Source: Paraspadella gotoi (lineage: Eukaryota; Chaetognatha). From it: a stretch of DNA of 64,000 bases. The notes beneath the pieces are model-generated. The model did no database searches. It had not been told where the DNA came from and saw nothing but the letters and a program-made list of their open reading frames with translations. How positions within the stretch are numbered: position 1 is the first letter of the stretch; each line of letters starts with the position of its first letter. A program made the translations under genes and the position numbers. Shown here piece by piece: positions 51,301-61,260 of the stretch. The DNA lies in assembly GCA_051294375.1 (NCBI GenBank), contig JBJCIZ010000744.1, forward strand, positions 920,262 to 984,261, read 5' to 3'.

Positions 51301-51723
51301 CTTCGGAGCAGTCACCGTGGAATCATCCGGGCTTGGCGACTTATTCCAGACTTTATTCCTCGAAATTTTTTTACCTACATTGTGATCCATAAGAGTATCA
51401 TTAACTTTCTTTTTACGATCATCATGTGTCTGTTGGAACTCTACATCATCATTATCAGGACTGGGCGATTTATTCCATGCTCTATTCCTTCTCGTGACTG
51501 ATGTTAAAGAGAATTTTCCCCTGTGAGTTCCCAAATTCCCGCTCTCCCTCTGCCCTTCTAAAGAGAAAGGCCCAGGAAAAGCCCTTGAGGAACGAGCGCC
51601 GGTTGACGATCCCATTGAGCCAACGGAGAATCCTCCAAAGATTTTCTTCTTCAGATCTTCCAAGGCCTCCTCGTCGTCGTCGTCGTTGGGACGACGACGA
51701 GGACGATTTTCATTGCTCATCAT
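42598..51723 (-). CDS. gene C: 17-exon protein with tandem W-motif repeats and a CCHC knuckle
   Basis: Exons: 51723-49081, 48884-48704, 48317-48126, 47680-47559, 47078-46710, 46314-46161, 45759-45650, 45501-45298, 45226-45056, 44920-44809, 44721-44639, 44569-44441, 44356-44252, 44064-43451, 43347-43204, 43100-42849, 42799-42598. All junctions are phase-compatible; total 5,787 nt, 1,928 aa. Exon 1 has nine RNRAWNKSPSPD-type motifs, with Trp at residues 83, 126, 160, 205, 247, 289, 331, 401 and 441. KKRNRWD follows at about 551-557 and PPKA repeats near 750-810. Residues 1040-1053 form a CX2CX4HX4C zinc knuckle. A K/E coiled coil (about 1060-1115) and a Pro-rich segment follow. An Ala/Pro-rich exon lies at 1526-1729, then a C-terminal region resembling no family I know. 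Trp after Arg and before N/D-x-S/P resembles U2AF-homology ligand motifs. A splicing role is inference. The weakest junction is exon 16 (donor GTTATT). Confidence 0.75.
44592..44637. repeat. (CT)n microsatellite on a gene C donor
   Basis: On the minus strand the exon 11 donor reads GTTGAGAGAGAG and runs straight into this tract, which fills most of the short intron. Confidence 0.9.
44934..44985. repeat. (GA)n microsatellite at a gene C acceptor
   Basis: About 25 GA units. On the minus strand it is the polypyrimidine run shortly before the exon 10 acceptor (44,921). Confidence 0.9.
46449..46489. repeat. 13-bp minisatellite
   Basis: Three copies of a TGGTGGTGGTGAG-like unit in the intron between exons 5 and 6 of gene C. 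Confidence 0.8.
47086..47405. repeat. 320-bp GA/GGA-rich polypurine tract
   Basis: Almost pure purine on the plus strand (GGGAGAGAG-type units), hence polypyrimidine on the minus strand immediately before the exon 5 acceptor at 47,079. The long REREG or SLSLP reading frames across it are low-complexity artefacts. Confidence 0.9.
48337..48371. repeat. (GA)n microsatellite at a gene C acceptor
   Basis: Precedes the exon 3 acceptor on the minus strand. The corresponding tract of the duplicate (55,373-55,449) is longer and interrupted. Confidence 0.85.
48539..48585. other. two adjacent hairpins in a gene C intron
   Basis: 13-bp perfect arms ATTAGTATTGAGC and GCTCAATACTAAT flank ATGCAC (48,539-48,570). 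Three bases on, TGCTCAATGAGCA (48,573-48,585) is another palindrome sharing the GCTCA core. The duplicate near 55,593 carries the pair with one base lost. Role unknown. Confidence 0.7.
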
Positions 51724-52561
51724 TCGTACAATGTCGATAAAATCTTAGTGAAACATAGATCACTCACATACATATGTAGTCATATACTATATATTATTCT
51801 GTCACGAAATTCTAAAAAGAAAAAATAAAATTAAGGGTAATAAATGAAAAATACGCTAATAATAGACGAATTACAGCGAGACGCAATAAAATAATAAATG
51901 CAAATGACAGCGCAAGTCGTCTGAAGTCCATACTCCACACTGCTTTGCATGTAGAGCGGCTACTCTACAGGCACAAGACAAAGTGAAGGCTAAAGATTAT
52001 GGCCAAGGCCAAAGCATTGACGTTGCGACCTACAAACCATAATGTGGCGGCATTGATTTACGATCTATCTATCGATCTGTTTAAACTCGTATTTCTCACT
52101 TGCTAGGGCGATGCTCGTTACACAACTAATTCAAAAGCATCAGAGACTAAAGGCAAGGCAGAGCGAATACGATAACCATAATATACTTTGCCAGGTTGAC
52201 CGGAAGGCCAATACAATTTTCCTACCACTAAATCAAAAGAAAGCTTCAAGTTATTTAATGTTCATTAACCAAAAATACTTAAAACTACAAAATACGACGT
52301 CAACATTCCTCCAAGCTCCACCCTCTCTCTTCATCCGAACCTGCAATCTCGGACTGCATCTTCGACTTGGACGACAGCGGGCGGCGACGACGGAAGGCAT
52401 TGGGAGTGATTGAGGGCGGGGATGTTACGTCAATAAGCGACAACATCTTCCATCGGCGGCTGCGGCGTTTCCAGCCTCCGCCTTTGACATTTTCCTTGTT
52501 AGAGATCGCATCCAGATTCCACGATATTTTGCGCAGACTTGAATTATTGCACGTAGTTGGG
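51724..52561. promoter_or_regulatory. spacer upstream of gene C, presumed promoter region
   Basis: The first 600 bases are AT-rich with no exon. From 52,300 to 52,561 it is GC-richer with short frames on both strands that I could not connect to a gene. The promoter of gene C should lie here if 51,723 is the true start. No TATA element is convincing. Confidence 0.35.
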
Positions 52562-52698
52562 TTATTGTGTGACCTTTTGCACATCGAAAATGCTTTCAGT
52601 GATCGCAGGTGCGCCTTTCACCTTGAGATCGCAAGCTCCCTCCGTTGTCCAGGCGCAAACCGTTCGATGTTTCTCGACTATGTAAACTTTCCCCTTGA
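52562..52698 (-). CDS. candidate last exon of an unidentified gene
   Basis: Acceptor CGCAG follows a (CT)n tract at 52,710-52,735. The exon needs two bases from upstream and reads KGKVYIVEKHRTVCAW and onward for 44 codons to a TAA at 52,562. Cysteines and strand-like segments suggest a real fold, but I recognise no family. It lies 3' of the phosphatase stop codon on the same strand, so it is either a separate gene or an alternative 3' exon. The copy near 59,690-59,826 has frame-breaking indels. Confidence 0.35.
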
Positions 52699-52983
52699 CT
52701 GCGTTTCTCCGAGAGAGAGAGAGAGAGAGAGAGAGTTTGGCATCGAGAATCAGGTGGGCGTGACATAATTATGGTGCCATGATTCAGATTGTATGATTCC
52801 ACATCCAACAAACGGATAAATCGTGTAGAGAAAGTTGTTTTTGAATGTCGTGAAACTTCGCAAAGATCATAACGTATCAGTATTAACGTAAAAGTAGCTC
52901 AAAGCTCATCATACAGAAGATTAAAGATTGTTGATGTCAAAATAAAAAGGTTATTTCGTTTCCTCCACCATTTTTTTTTTTTG

Positions 52984-53070
52984 TTAAGAGTTTCAGGATT
53001 AGGTGAATGCCCGTTTTAGTATTAAGCGAATGGCCTATTCAGGATTAAGCGAATCCCTTTCAAAGATTAG
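52984..53070. repeat. short degenerate tandem repeat
   Basis: Three to four imperfect units based on AGGATTAAGCGAATGCC. A related fragment lies in a gene C intron near 48,922. The duplicate is at 60,117-60,200. Confidence 0.5.
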
Positions 53071-53159
53071 GCTATGTCGCCAAGAAAGAGACTTTCCCAC
53101 CCACTACCGCCCCGTCGTCCGCTTTCCACCACCCCCACCCGTCCCTCCTTTCCTCCTAA

Positions 53160-55338
53160 TTATCCAAAACAATCGATGATCTTCGGCTTCTTCCTCTCGA
53201 CGCAAGGAGCGGCGAGTCTCAAGTCTTCGACGACGTCGCACTCGTCGACGGAGATTTGTTCGTAGCGAAGATGCGTCGCGTTGAGGACCAATAGGCGACC
53301 GAAGCCGTGATCACGTGATCTGAAGGCGGACCAATCCCTGAGCGAGTCGCCCTCGATCCGGAACGGGTCGGACGGCCACCGAGTTCCCCCGACGGCTGTT
53401 GACCACGTGCGTCGTGGCCGCGGGATCCTCGTACGAACGGAACGTAACGTTCTCCCTTTTCTACGCGCGCGGCGATTTCCTCGTACGGGGTACGTGCGTT
53501 CGTAGAGATGCACGTCGCCCCAGATTGCGAGGTGGACGCCGAACTCGGTCAGGACGGGCTCGATCGCTCGTCGCACGGGATTAATAGCCAATTGATCCTT
53601 CGCATAAAAACTTGAGAGATAATTCGCTGGTCGAGTGACAGTAGGGCGTCACGTGACCGAGTAAAACGATCCACGGCGACGGGTCCCTGGCCACGGCGGC
53701 GCTGAGATCCCGACGCAGCCACTCCACGCCCTCCGCCACTTCCGCGTCGCCGCCAAAGTCTCCGAAGAAGCTCGCGGTGTTGACGAAGACGACGTGAAGA
53801 TTTCGCCCAAAATCGAGCGAGTACCGCGGTCGGAAAAGCTCGTCCGGCCAGACGCCCGACTCGATGCCCGGATTGCGGAATCTCCAGGCGTATTGGTAGT
53901 AAGGGCCACGCGGGTCGCGGCCCTTCTCGTGATTTTCCCCGGAACGGTCATAAAGGGACGAGGGAGGCGACCGGCTCCATCTCACGTTTGAAGACGTCGG
54001 CTTTGATCGTGGGGCGTCGATGATGTCGTCCAAGTCGTAGGCGAAGTCTCCACTTCGAGAGAATCGCGTCGTAGTGAACAGATGTCGCTTCCTTCGCCAG
54101 CCAACTGAGGAGGGGAAAAGATAGAGGGGGAAGGGGGGGGACGATAATAAGGCATCCGGAGTTGAATATCCCTCTGGAGGCTTTTGGGAAAACGAAGAGA
54201 AAGAAAAGGGAAAAAATAAAAGTTCGTTTTCTTTACAGAAAAAAAATTTAAGACGAAACAACAATGATATAAAAACGTTGACAAGCTTCACGTGGCGAAG
54301 GATTTCTTCTTTTTATAAAATATTAGTATTTATATGTATTTCTTTTTTTTTTCGTTCCTTTGATTGATATTTATAAAGTAACAGAGTTTTTATTTGTGAA
54401 TTACCACAATTCAAGTAATTCAGGACATTTCGGTTTGTTCTTTGACAATCAATCATCAGCCAGTTTTGATTAGTTTTGAAAAAATATTGTGGATACTACT
54501 TAAAGAGAGAGAGAGGGGCAATTTTAATTTGATATCCTCTCTCTTGATTATTAAATGATCGTTGTTGAATCATAAATAAAAACCTGTAAATTGATAATAT
54601 ATTATTAATAGTATTTTTTATGAATTGTTTAATATTAAAATATTTTTTGGAAATTTTTACATTATTGTATACTTAAGGCTGAACTTAATTTTAAATTTAA
54701 CCTATTTACCCTAACCTTACGACCCTCACCTAACTTACGCCTAACCTACTATTTAACCCTAACTTATTTTTCTAGTTACACTTCTTAATTTTTCTTAACC
54801 AATAAATTTATCGTGAACTAATTTTTTACCCAAATATATAACAAAATAAACAAATACAATTAAAAAATATGAATTATTTTCTTTAAATTTTTTTTCGAGA
54901 ATTATCCTTCTTCCGTTACGTATCGTTTCATTTCTATTTCCTTCCGTTACCTTCTTTAATTTTTTACGTTTATTTTGTGCAGAACATGTTTCGGCTTTAC
55001 AATTTCGAGCCTATCACAGCGCTTGACCATTTGTGAATTGAAATAAAAAAAACAAAGTCCAAACCAAATCAACACTCCCTCTGAATCTTCCCTCCCTCCC
55101 GCGCCAGCCCAATCCGCAAATAACAAAAAATACGCCCATTCGACGTCATTTGGCGGCGCCGCCCGAAACCAAAATCGCGCCACGCGTCGCCGTTGACGAG
55201 ACGATAAGCGTAGTCGGCGCCGGGGCAATCCCGTAACGTTGACCGCAGTGGAGTCAAATAGAGCGAACAGTCGTTGGGGCGCGGGAGGAAAGCGTGCAGG
55301 ACGAGGGGAAAGTCACGTTGGGAAATGTCGCGCTCAGC
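53160..55338 (-). CDS. purple acid phosphatase, copy 1, 5' end lost in gap
   Basis: Metallophosphoesterase of the purple acid phosphatase (ACP7-like) type, a secreted or lysosomal binuclear metal enzyme hydrolysing phosphomonoesters. A partial 5' exon (to about 55,079) has GADYAYRLVNGDAWRD, the end of the N-terminal beta domain, then FAD-G, the first metal motif. The 3' exon runs from 54,104 to TAA at 53,160. It has GDFAYDLDD (metal motif 2), a GENHEKG form of the GNHE motif, LLGHVTPYC (the GHxP-like motif), GDVHLYER in place of GHxHxYER, and a C-terminal DWSAFRSRDHGFGRL block. Frame breaks occur before GDFAYD, near the GNHE site and near 53,585. Copy 2 is broken at different positions, which suggests sequence errors rather than true decay. 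Confidence 0.75.
54112..55078. other. phosphatase intron in copy 1
   Basis: AT-rich intron that shares no visible similarity with the corresponding intron of copy 2 (about 61,260-62,290), apart from its first and last few dozen bases. It includes a stretch of CCCTAA/CCTAAC-like words at 54,698-54,765. Confidence 0.6.
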
Positions 55339-55363
55339 NNNNNNNNNNNNNNNNNNNNNNNNN
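55339..55363. other. 25-N assembly gap
   Basis: Interrupts phosphatase copy 1. The sequence restarts with a copy of the gene C intron from 48,328 onward. Confidence 0.95.
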
Positions 55364-55373
55364 ATTTGGGAGT

Positions 55374-55428
<55 letters not shown>

Positions 55429-58400
55429 GAGAGAGAGAGAGAGAGAGAGATATCGTAAAACCTCATTGGAGGTGCAGTTCGAATTAATTCGCGTCCCACA
55501 AATTCCTTTATTTTCGATATTTTCTGCGAGAAAAAAAACTTGAACGAAAAGTTGACAATGAATTTCAGCGGCATTAGGACGATTACATATTAGACTATTA
55601 GTATTGAGCATGCACGCCAATACTAATAATGCTCAATGAGCACTTCGTATCTCGTATCTCTCGCTCTCTTCACTCTCCCAGCAACTTGTCCAAACGAAGT
55701 CCATTATTCCATCGCATGACCTCATTGCATCAAACAAATGGGACCATCTACTTTTATCCTCACCTTTGGACGTCTAGTTTCCAATCAGTGTCCGTTTCGC
55801 GAAAGATCTCGACGACGGTTCGCGCCAGGGATTCCGCGCCCGACGACGACGACGACGACGCGGAGATCGATGAGTTTGAGTCGGAAGATGATTTCGGCGA
55901 AGTCGACGGACGTTTGGGGCGGACGATGGATGGAGAAGACCCTGGGATTCGTATGGATATAGAAAAAAAATAGTAAGTGAAATGCCTATTACAGGATTAA
56001 CGTTTTATAATATCTATTTAAAATTTAAGGAGATACAAAAACAACAAGTTATATCAACGATATTGAAGAAATATGGATTTTAAAATTGAAAAAGCAGCAA
56101 CTAAAATATAATTTGACCTCACCTTAACGACGGGCGACTGTGAGTCCGTCCGCGACTCAAAGGCGGATGCACTTTTATCTCGCCTCCAAATCTTCGTCTT
56201 CGTCAAGGTCGTCGTTGCGTCGCCGCCCAAGATCCGGGCCGGAGGGAAGCCAACCACGAGTTGGAGGACGGTGGGGGATGACGGGGGTCGGCAAGGCGGT
56301 GTCGGGGGACCACAAGGACGGCGCCGGATGGCAGCCGGAGGTGGAGGGGTGGTGTAGGAGAGGGATGTGAGAGATCGGTGTAAGCGTTGGCGCGGTGGTA
56401 GAAGAGGGCGGGGGGGTATACGGCGATGGCAGCGCCACGGCCTTTTGGCAGCGCCACGGCCTTTGGCGGCGCCACGGCCTTTGGCGGCCCATTGCCTTTG
56501 GCGGCGCCATCGGCCCTTGGCGGCGCCGCGGCCTTTGGCGGCGCCGCGGCCTTTGGCGATGGCACGGGCGATGGCACGCCGATGGCGGCGACTTCGCCAT
56601 GGTTGGCGTATTGGCCGCAGGGGGGAAGGGTTAGAATATGAGTCAATTGACATCGGAAGGGATTGGATCATTTCGTACACTTTAGGGACGAAGTCTCTCG
56701 ACCTCGAAGTGGATCGACAGTCCAAGGATAGAACTTGGTTGGACGAAGCTTTGGAGAAGATTGATTTTGAAGAGAATGAGGAATGTGAATCGTCGTCTTT
56801 CTCACGAGAAGATGATCTCTTATGTGAAGAAGTTTTATGGTCGGTAAAATTTATGGACAGTTGCTTGACTCGAACATTTATCCGGCGCTCTATTTCTTGG
56901 GAGAGAGAGTCTTCAGAGGAAAGAGTTGAATCTTTTCTCTTCTTTCTTCGCCATCGGATCGAATTAGAGGAATACTTGGTTAAAGATCGGGGCTCGGTGA
57001 CTTACTCGGCGATTTATCAATGGAAAGGGAGCCGGCACCTAGAGGGGGAGAGGAGATTTACTTGTATTCTTTGAAGATAATTTATCACAGGTTGGATCAT
57101 CATCCCCAAACTGTCATGTTTCCTTTTCTTTTTAGCCGGTATCTGTGCTGGGTATGTCCACCGGTTTCTTTTCTTTGAGATAGATGTTTTTGGCAACTGG
57201 TGACAGTTTACTTTCTTCATTTATGAAGTTACTTTTTTGTCCACTTTTATGTATTATTTGGATATTGTCGAAAATGGGAGAGTCTCTCGATGCTCGATTT
57301 CTTGAAGAGCTTGATAAATTTTATCATCGGCAGGACACACATCTCAACTGATTCAATTTCTTTTTGGGATTTGTTGGGCGTTCACTGGGCTGTTTGATTT
57401 ATATCGTTGATTGCTTCATCGAGATTGAGCTACAGGATCCAACATTATCCCTAATTTTGCTATCAAAAATCAAATAGCTCCCTTTCAGGGGTAGGAGATC
57501 TATTCCAAGCCTGATTTCTAGATTTCTTATTTGCTGGAGCAGGAATCAATAGGCAACGATTCCTTTCCTTTTACCATCAAAATGAAATTTGTGCGTTTTG
57601 TGTTTATCTGGACTTGGTGATTTATTTCCGATGCTCTGTTTCTTGATTTCTTAACTGATCATTAAGCTAACTATTTCTCTATCAGATGATGCAGCGCATA
57701 ACTGTGGAAGGTCCGGATGAACTGCGAAGACAATTTTTCTGTTTGTATTGTGGATCCATGAGTCACTTCTTTCTTTTTTTAGTATCAAAGATGTGGCTGT
57801 GTGATTCTGGTGTATCATCTGGACTGGGTGATTTGTTTCCAAGCTTATTCCTTGAAACAAAAGTAGAGAGGCAAATTTTATGCGAGGGGTTATGATTCGC
57901 TTCTTCATTATAATAGTAAGTTGGATGGACGTCCTTAGTATATTTCTGAGCTGGGTGAGTTGTCCATGCTCTATTTCTGGAGTTGGAACAGGAGAAAGAT
58001 TTTTAGCAAAATTCATTACCCATGAGCCTTTGACATCAGATTGTGCATAATCGGTTTAACTGAGGGAAGTGTGGGCTGGGTGATTATTTCCACTCTCTAT
58101 TTCGTGAAATTTTTTGAGTTGAAACTGTGAACCAAAACACTATCACTATTCTTCCTTTTATGAACTGCATGTAACTGTAGAAACTTGGAATCATCTTTCA
58201 GGTGTGGTGATTTATTCCAAGCTCTATTTCCTGAGCTAGAAGTAACTTTTGGGGCAAGATTGTGATCCATGAAATTTCAGCACATTTCTTTTTATGATCA
58301 GCATCTGTCTGTGAGACTTTTTAGAGATCTTCTGGACTTGGTGATCTATTCCATGCTCGATTCCTGGAAACGGAGCTAGAATATTTTTTGGCCGGAATTG

Positions 58401-61260
58401 TAATCCATCTTCGGGAGCAATCACCGTGGAATCATCCGGCTTGGCGACTTATTCCAGACTTTATTCCTCGAAAATTTTTTTACCTCATTTGTGATCCATA
58501 AGAGTATCATTAACTTTCTTTTACGATCATCATGTGTCTGGTGGAACTCTACATCATCATTATCAGGACTGGGCGATTTATTCCATGCTCTATTCCTTTC
58601 TCGGTGACTGATGTTAAAGAGAATTTTCCCCGTGAGTTCCCAAATTCCCGCTCTCCCTCTGCCCTTCTAAAGAGAAAGGCCCAGGAAAAGCCCTTGAGAA
58701 CGAAGCGCCGGTTGACGATCCCATTGAGCCAACGGGAGAATCCTCCAAAGATTTTCTTCTTCAGATCTTTCCAAGGCCTCCTCTCGTCGTCGTCTGGGAC
58801 GACGGCGAGGACGAATTTTCATTGCTCATTATTCGACAATGTCGATAAATCTTAGTGAAGCATAGATCACTCACATACACATGTAGTCATATACTTGTCA
58901 ATATTATTCTGTCACGAAATTCTAAAAAAAGAAAAAAAAAATTAAGGGTATAAATGAAAAATACGCTAATAATAGACGAATTACAGCGAGACGCAATAAA
59001 ATAATAAATGCAAATGACAGCGCAAGTCGTCTGAAGTCCATACTCGCCACTGCTTTGCATGTAGAGCGGCTACTTTACAGGCCACAAGAACAAGTGAGGC
59101 TAAAGTTATGGCCAAGGCCAAAGCATTGACGTTGCGACCTACAAACCATAATGTGGCGGCATTGATTTACGATCTATCTATCGATCTGTTTAAACTCGTA
59201 TTTCTCACTTGCTAGGGCGAGCTCGTTTACACAACTAATTCAAAAGCATCAGAGACTAAAGACAAGGCAGAGCGAAATACGATAACCATAATATACTTTG
59301 GCCAGGTTGACCGGAAGGCCAATACAATTTCCTACCACTAAATCAAAAGAAAGCTTTCAAGTTATTTAATGTTCATTAACCAAAAATATTAAAACTACAA
59401 ATACGACGTCAACATTCTCCAAGCTCCACCCTCTCTCTTCATCCGAACCTGCAATCTCGGACTGCATCTTCGACTTGGACGACAGGCGGGCGGCGACGAC
59501 GAAGGCATTGGGAGTGATTGAGGGCGGGGATGTTACGTCAATAAGCGACAACATCTTCCATCGCGCGGCTGCGGCGTTTCCAGCCTCCGCCTTTGACATT
59601 TTCCTTGTTAGAGATCGCATCCAGATTCCACGATATTTGCGCAGACTTTGAATTATTGCACGTAGTTTGGTTATTGTGTGACCTTTTGCACATCGAAAAA
59701 TGCTTTCAGTGATCGCAGGTGCGCCTTTCACCTTGAGATCGCAAGCTCCCTCCGTTGTCCAGGCCGCAAACCGTTCGATGTTCTCGGACTATGTAAACTT
59801 TCCCCTTGACTGCGTTTCTCCGAAGAGAGAGAGAGAGAGAGAGAAGAGGTTTGGCATCCGAGAATCAGGTGGGCGTGACATAATTATTGGTGCCATGATT
59901 CAGATTGTATGATTTCCACATCCAACAAAACGGATAAATCGTGTAAGAGAAAGTTGTTTTTTGAATGTCGGTGAAACTGTCGCAAAGATCATACAGTATC
60001 CAGTATTAACGGTAAAAGTAGCTCAAAAGCTCATCATACAGAAGATAAAATCTGAATTTGATGTCAAAAATAAAAAGGTTATTTCGTTTCCTCCACATTT
60101 TTTTTTTTTGTTAAGAGTTTTCAGGATTAGGTTGAATGCCCGTTTTTAGTATTAAGCGAATGCCTATTCAGGATTAAAGCTGAATCCTTTCAAAGATTAG
60201 GCTATGTCGCCCGAAAGAGACTTTCCACCCCACTACCGCCCGTCGTCCGCTTTCACCACACCCCACCCGTCCCTCCTTTCCTCCTAATTATCCAAAACCA
60301 ATCGATGATCTTCGGCTTCTTCCTCTCGACGCAAGGAGCGGCGAGTCTCAAGTCTTCGACGACGTCGCACTTTCGTCGACGGAGATTTGTTCGTAGCGAA
60401 GATGCGTCGCGTTGAGGACCAATAGGCGACCGAAGCCGTGATCACGTGATCTGAAGGCGGACCAATCCTGAGCGAGTCCGCCCTCGATCCGGAACGGGTC
60501 GGACGGCCACCGATTCCCCCGACGGCGTTGACCACGTGCGTCGTGGCCGCGGGATCCTCGTACGAACGGACGTCACGTTCTCCCCTTTTCTACGCGCGCG
60601 GCGATTTCCTCGTACGGGGTACGTGCGTTCGTAGAGATGCACGTCGCCCCAGATTGCGAGTGACGCCGAACTCGGTCAGGACGGGCTCGATCGCTCGTCG
60701 ACGGGATTAATAGGCCAATTGATCCTTCGCATAAAAACTTGAGAGATAATTCGCTGGTCGAGTGACAGTAGGGCGTCACGTGACCGAGTAAAACGTCCAC
60801 GGCGACGGGTCCCTGGCCACGGCGGCGCTGAGATCCCGACGCAGCCACTCCACGCCCTCCGCCACTCCGCGTCGCCGCCAAAGTCTCCGAAGAAGCTCGC
60901 GGTGTTGACGAAGACGACGTGAAGATTCCGCCCAAATCGAGCGAGTACCGCGGTCGAAAAGCTCGTCCGGCCAGACGCCCGACTCGATGCCCGGATTGCG
61001 GAATCTCCAGGCGTATTGGTAGTAAGGGCCACGCGGGTCGCGGCCCTTCTCGTGGATTTCCCCCGGAACGGTCATGAAGGGGACGAGGGAGGCGACCGGC
61101 TCCATCTCTCGTTTGAAGACGTCGGCTTTGATCGTGAGGCGTCGATGATGTCGTCCAAGTCGTAGGCGAGTCTCCACTCGAGAGAATCGCGTCGTAGTGA
61201 ACAGATGTCGCTTCCTTCGCCAGCCAACTGAGGAGGGGAAAAGGAGAGGGGGAAGGGGGG
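55364..61260. repeat. indel-rich direct duplicate of 48,328-54,140
   Basis: Collinear over 5.9 kb, covering the gene C intron 2 to exon 1, the spacer, the 52.6-kb exon and the phosphatase 3' exon. Differences are mostly single-base insertions and deletions, often in homopolymers. The similarity stops inside the phosphatase intron and resumes in its 5' exon (62.3 against 55.08 kb). Confidence 0.9.
55764..58829 (-). pseudogene. gene C exons 1-2, duplicate copy with frameshifts
   Basis: The same W-motif exon (about 58,829-56,126) and the LVDFAEIIFRLKL exon (ending at 55,764), but no long frame survives because of many indels. The upstream ATG of the MM pair at 51,723 is changed to ATA here; the second ATG (58,827-58,829) remains. 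Exons 3-17 are absent. It may be a noisy allele rather than a true pseudogene. Confidence 0.7.

Noticed and set aside
46710-51723. Identity of gene C as SF1/BBP
   Set aside because: W motif, zinc knuckle and Pro-rich order is suggestive, but no KH/QUA2 region is found between them and the length is about three times too large.
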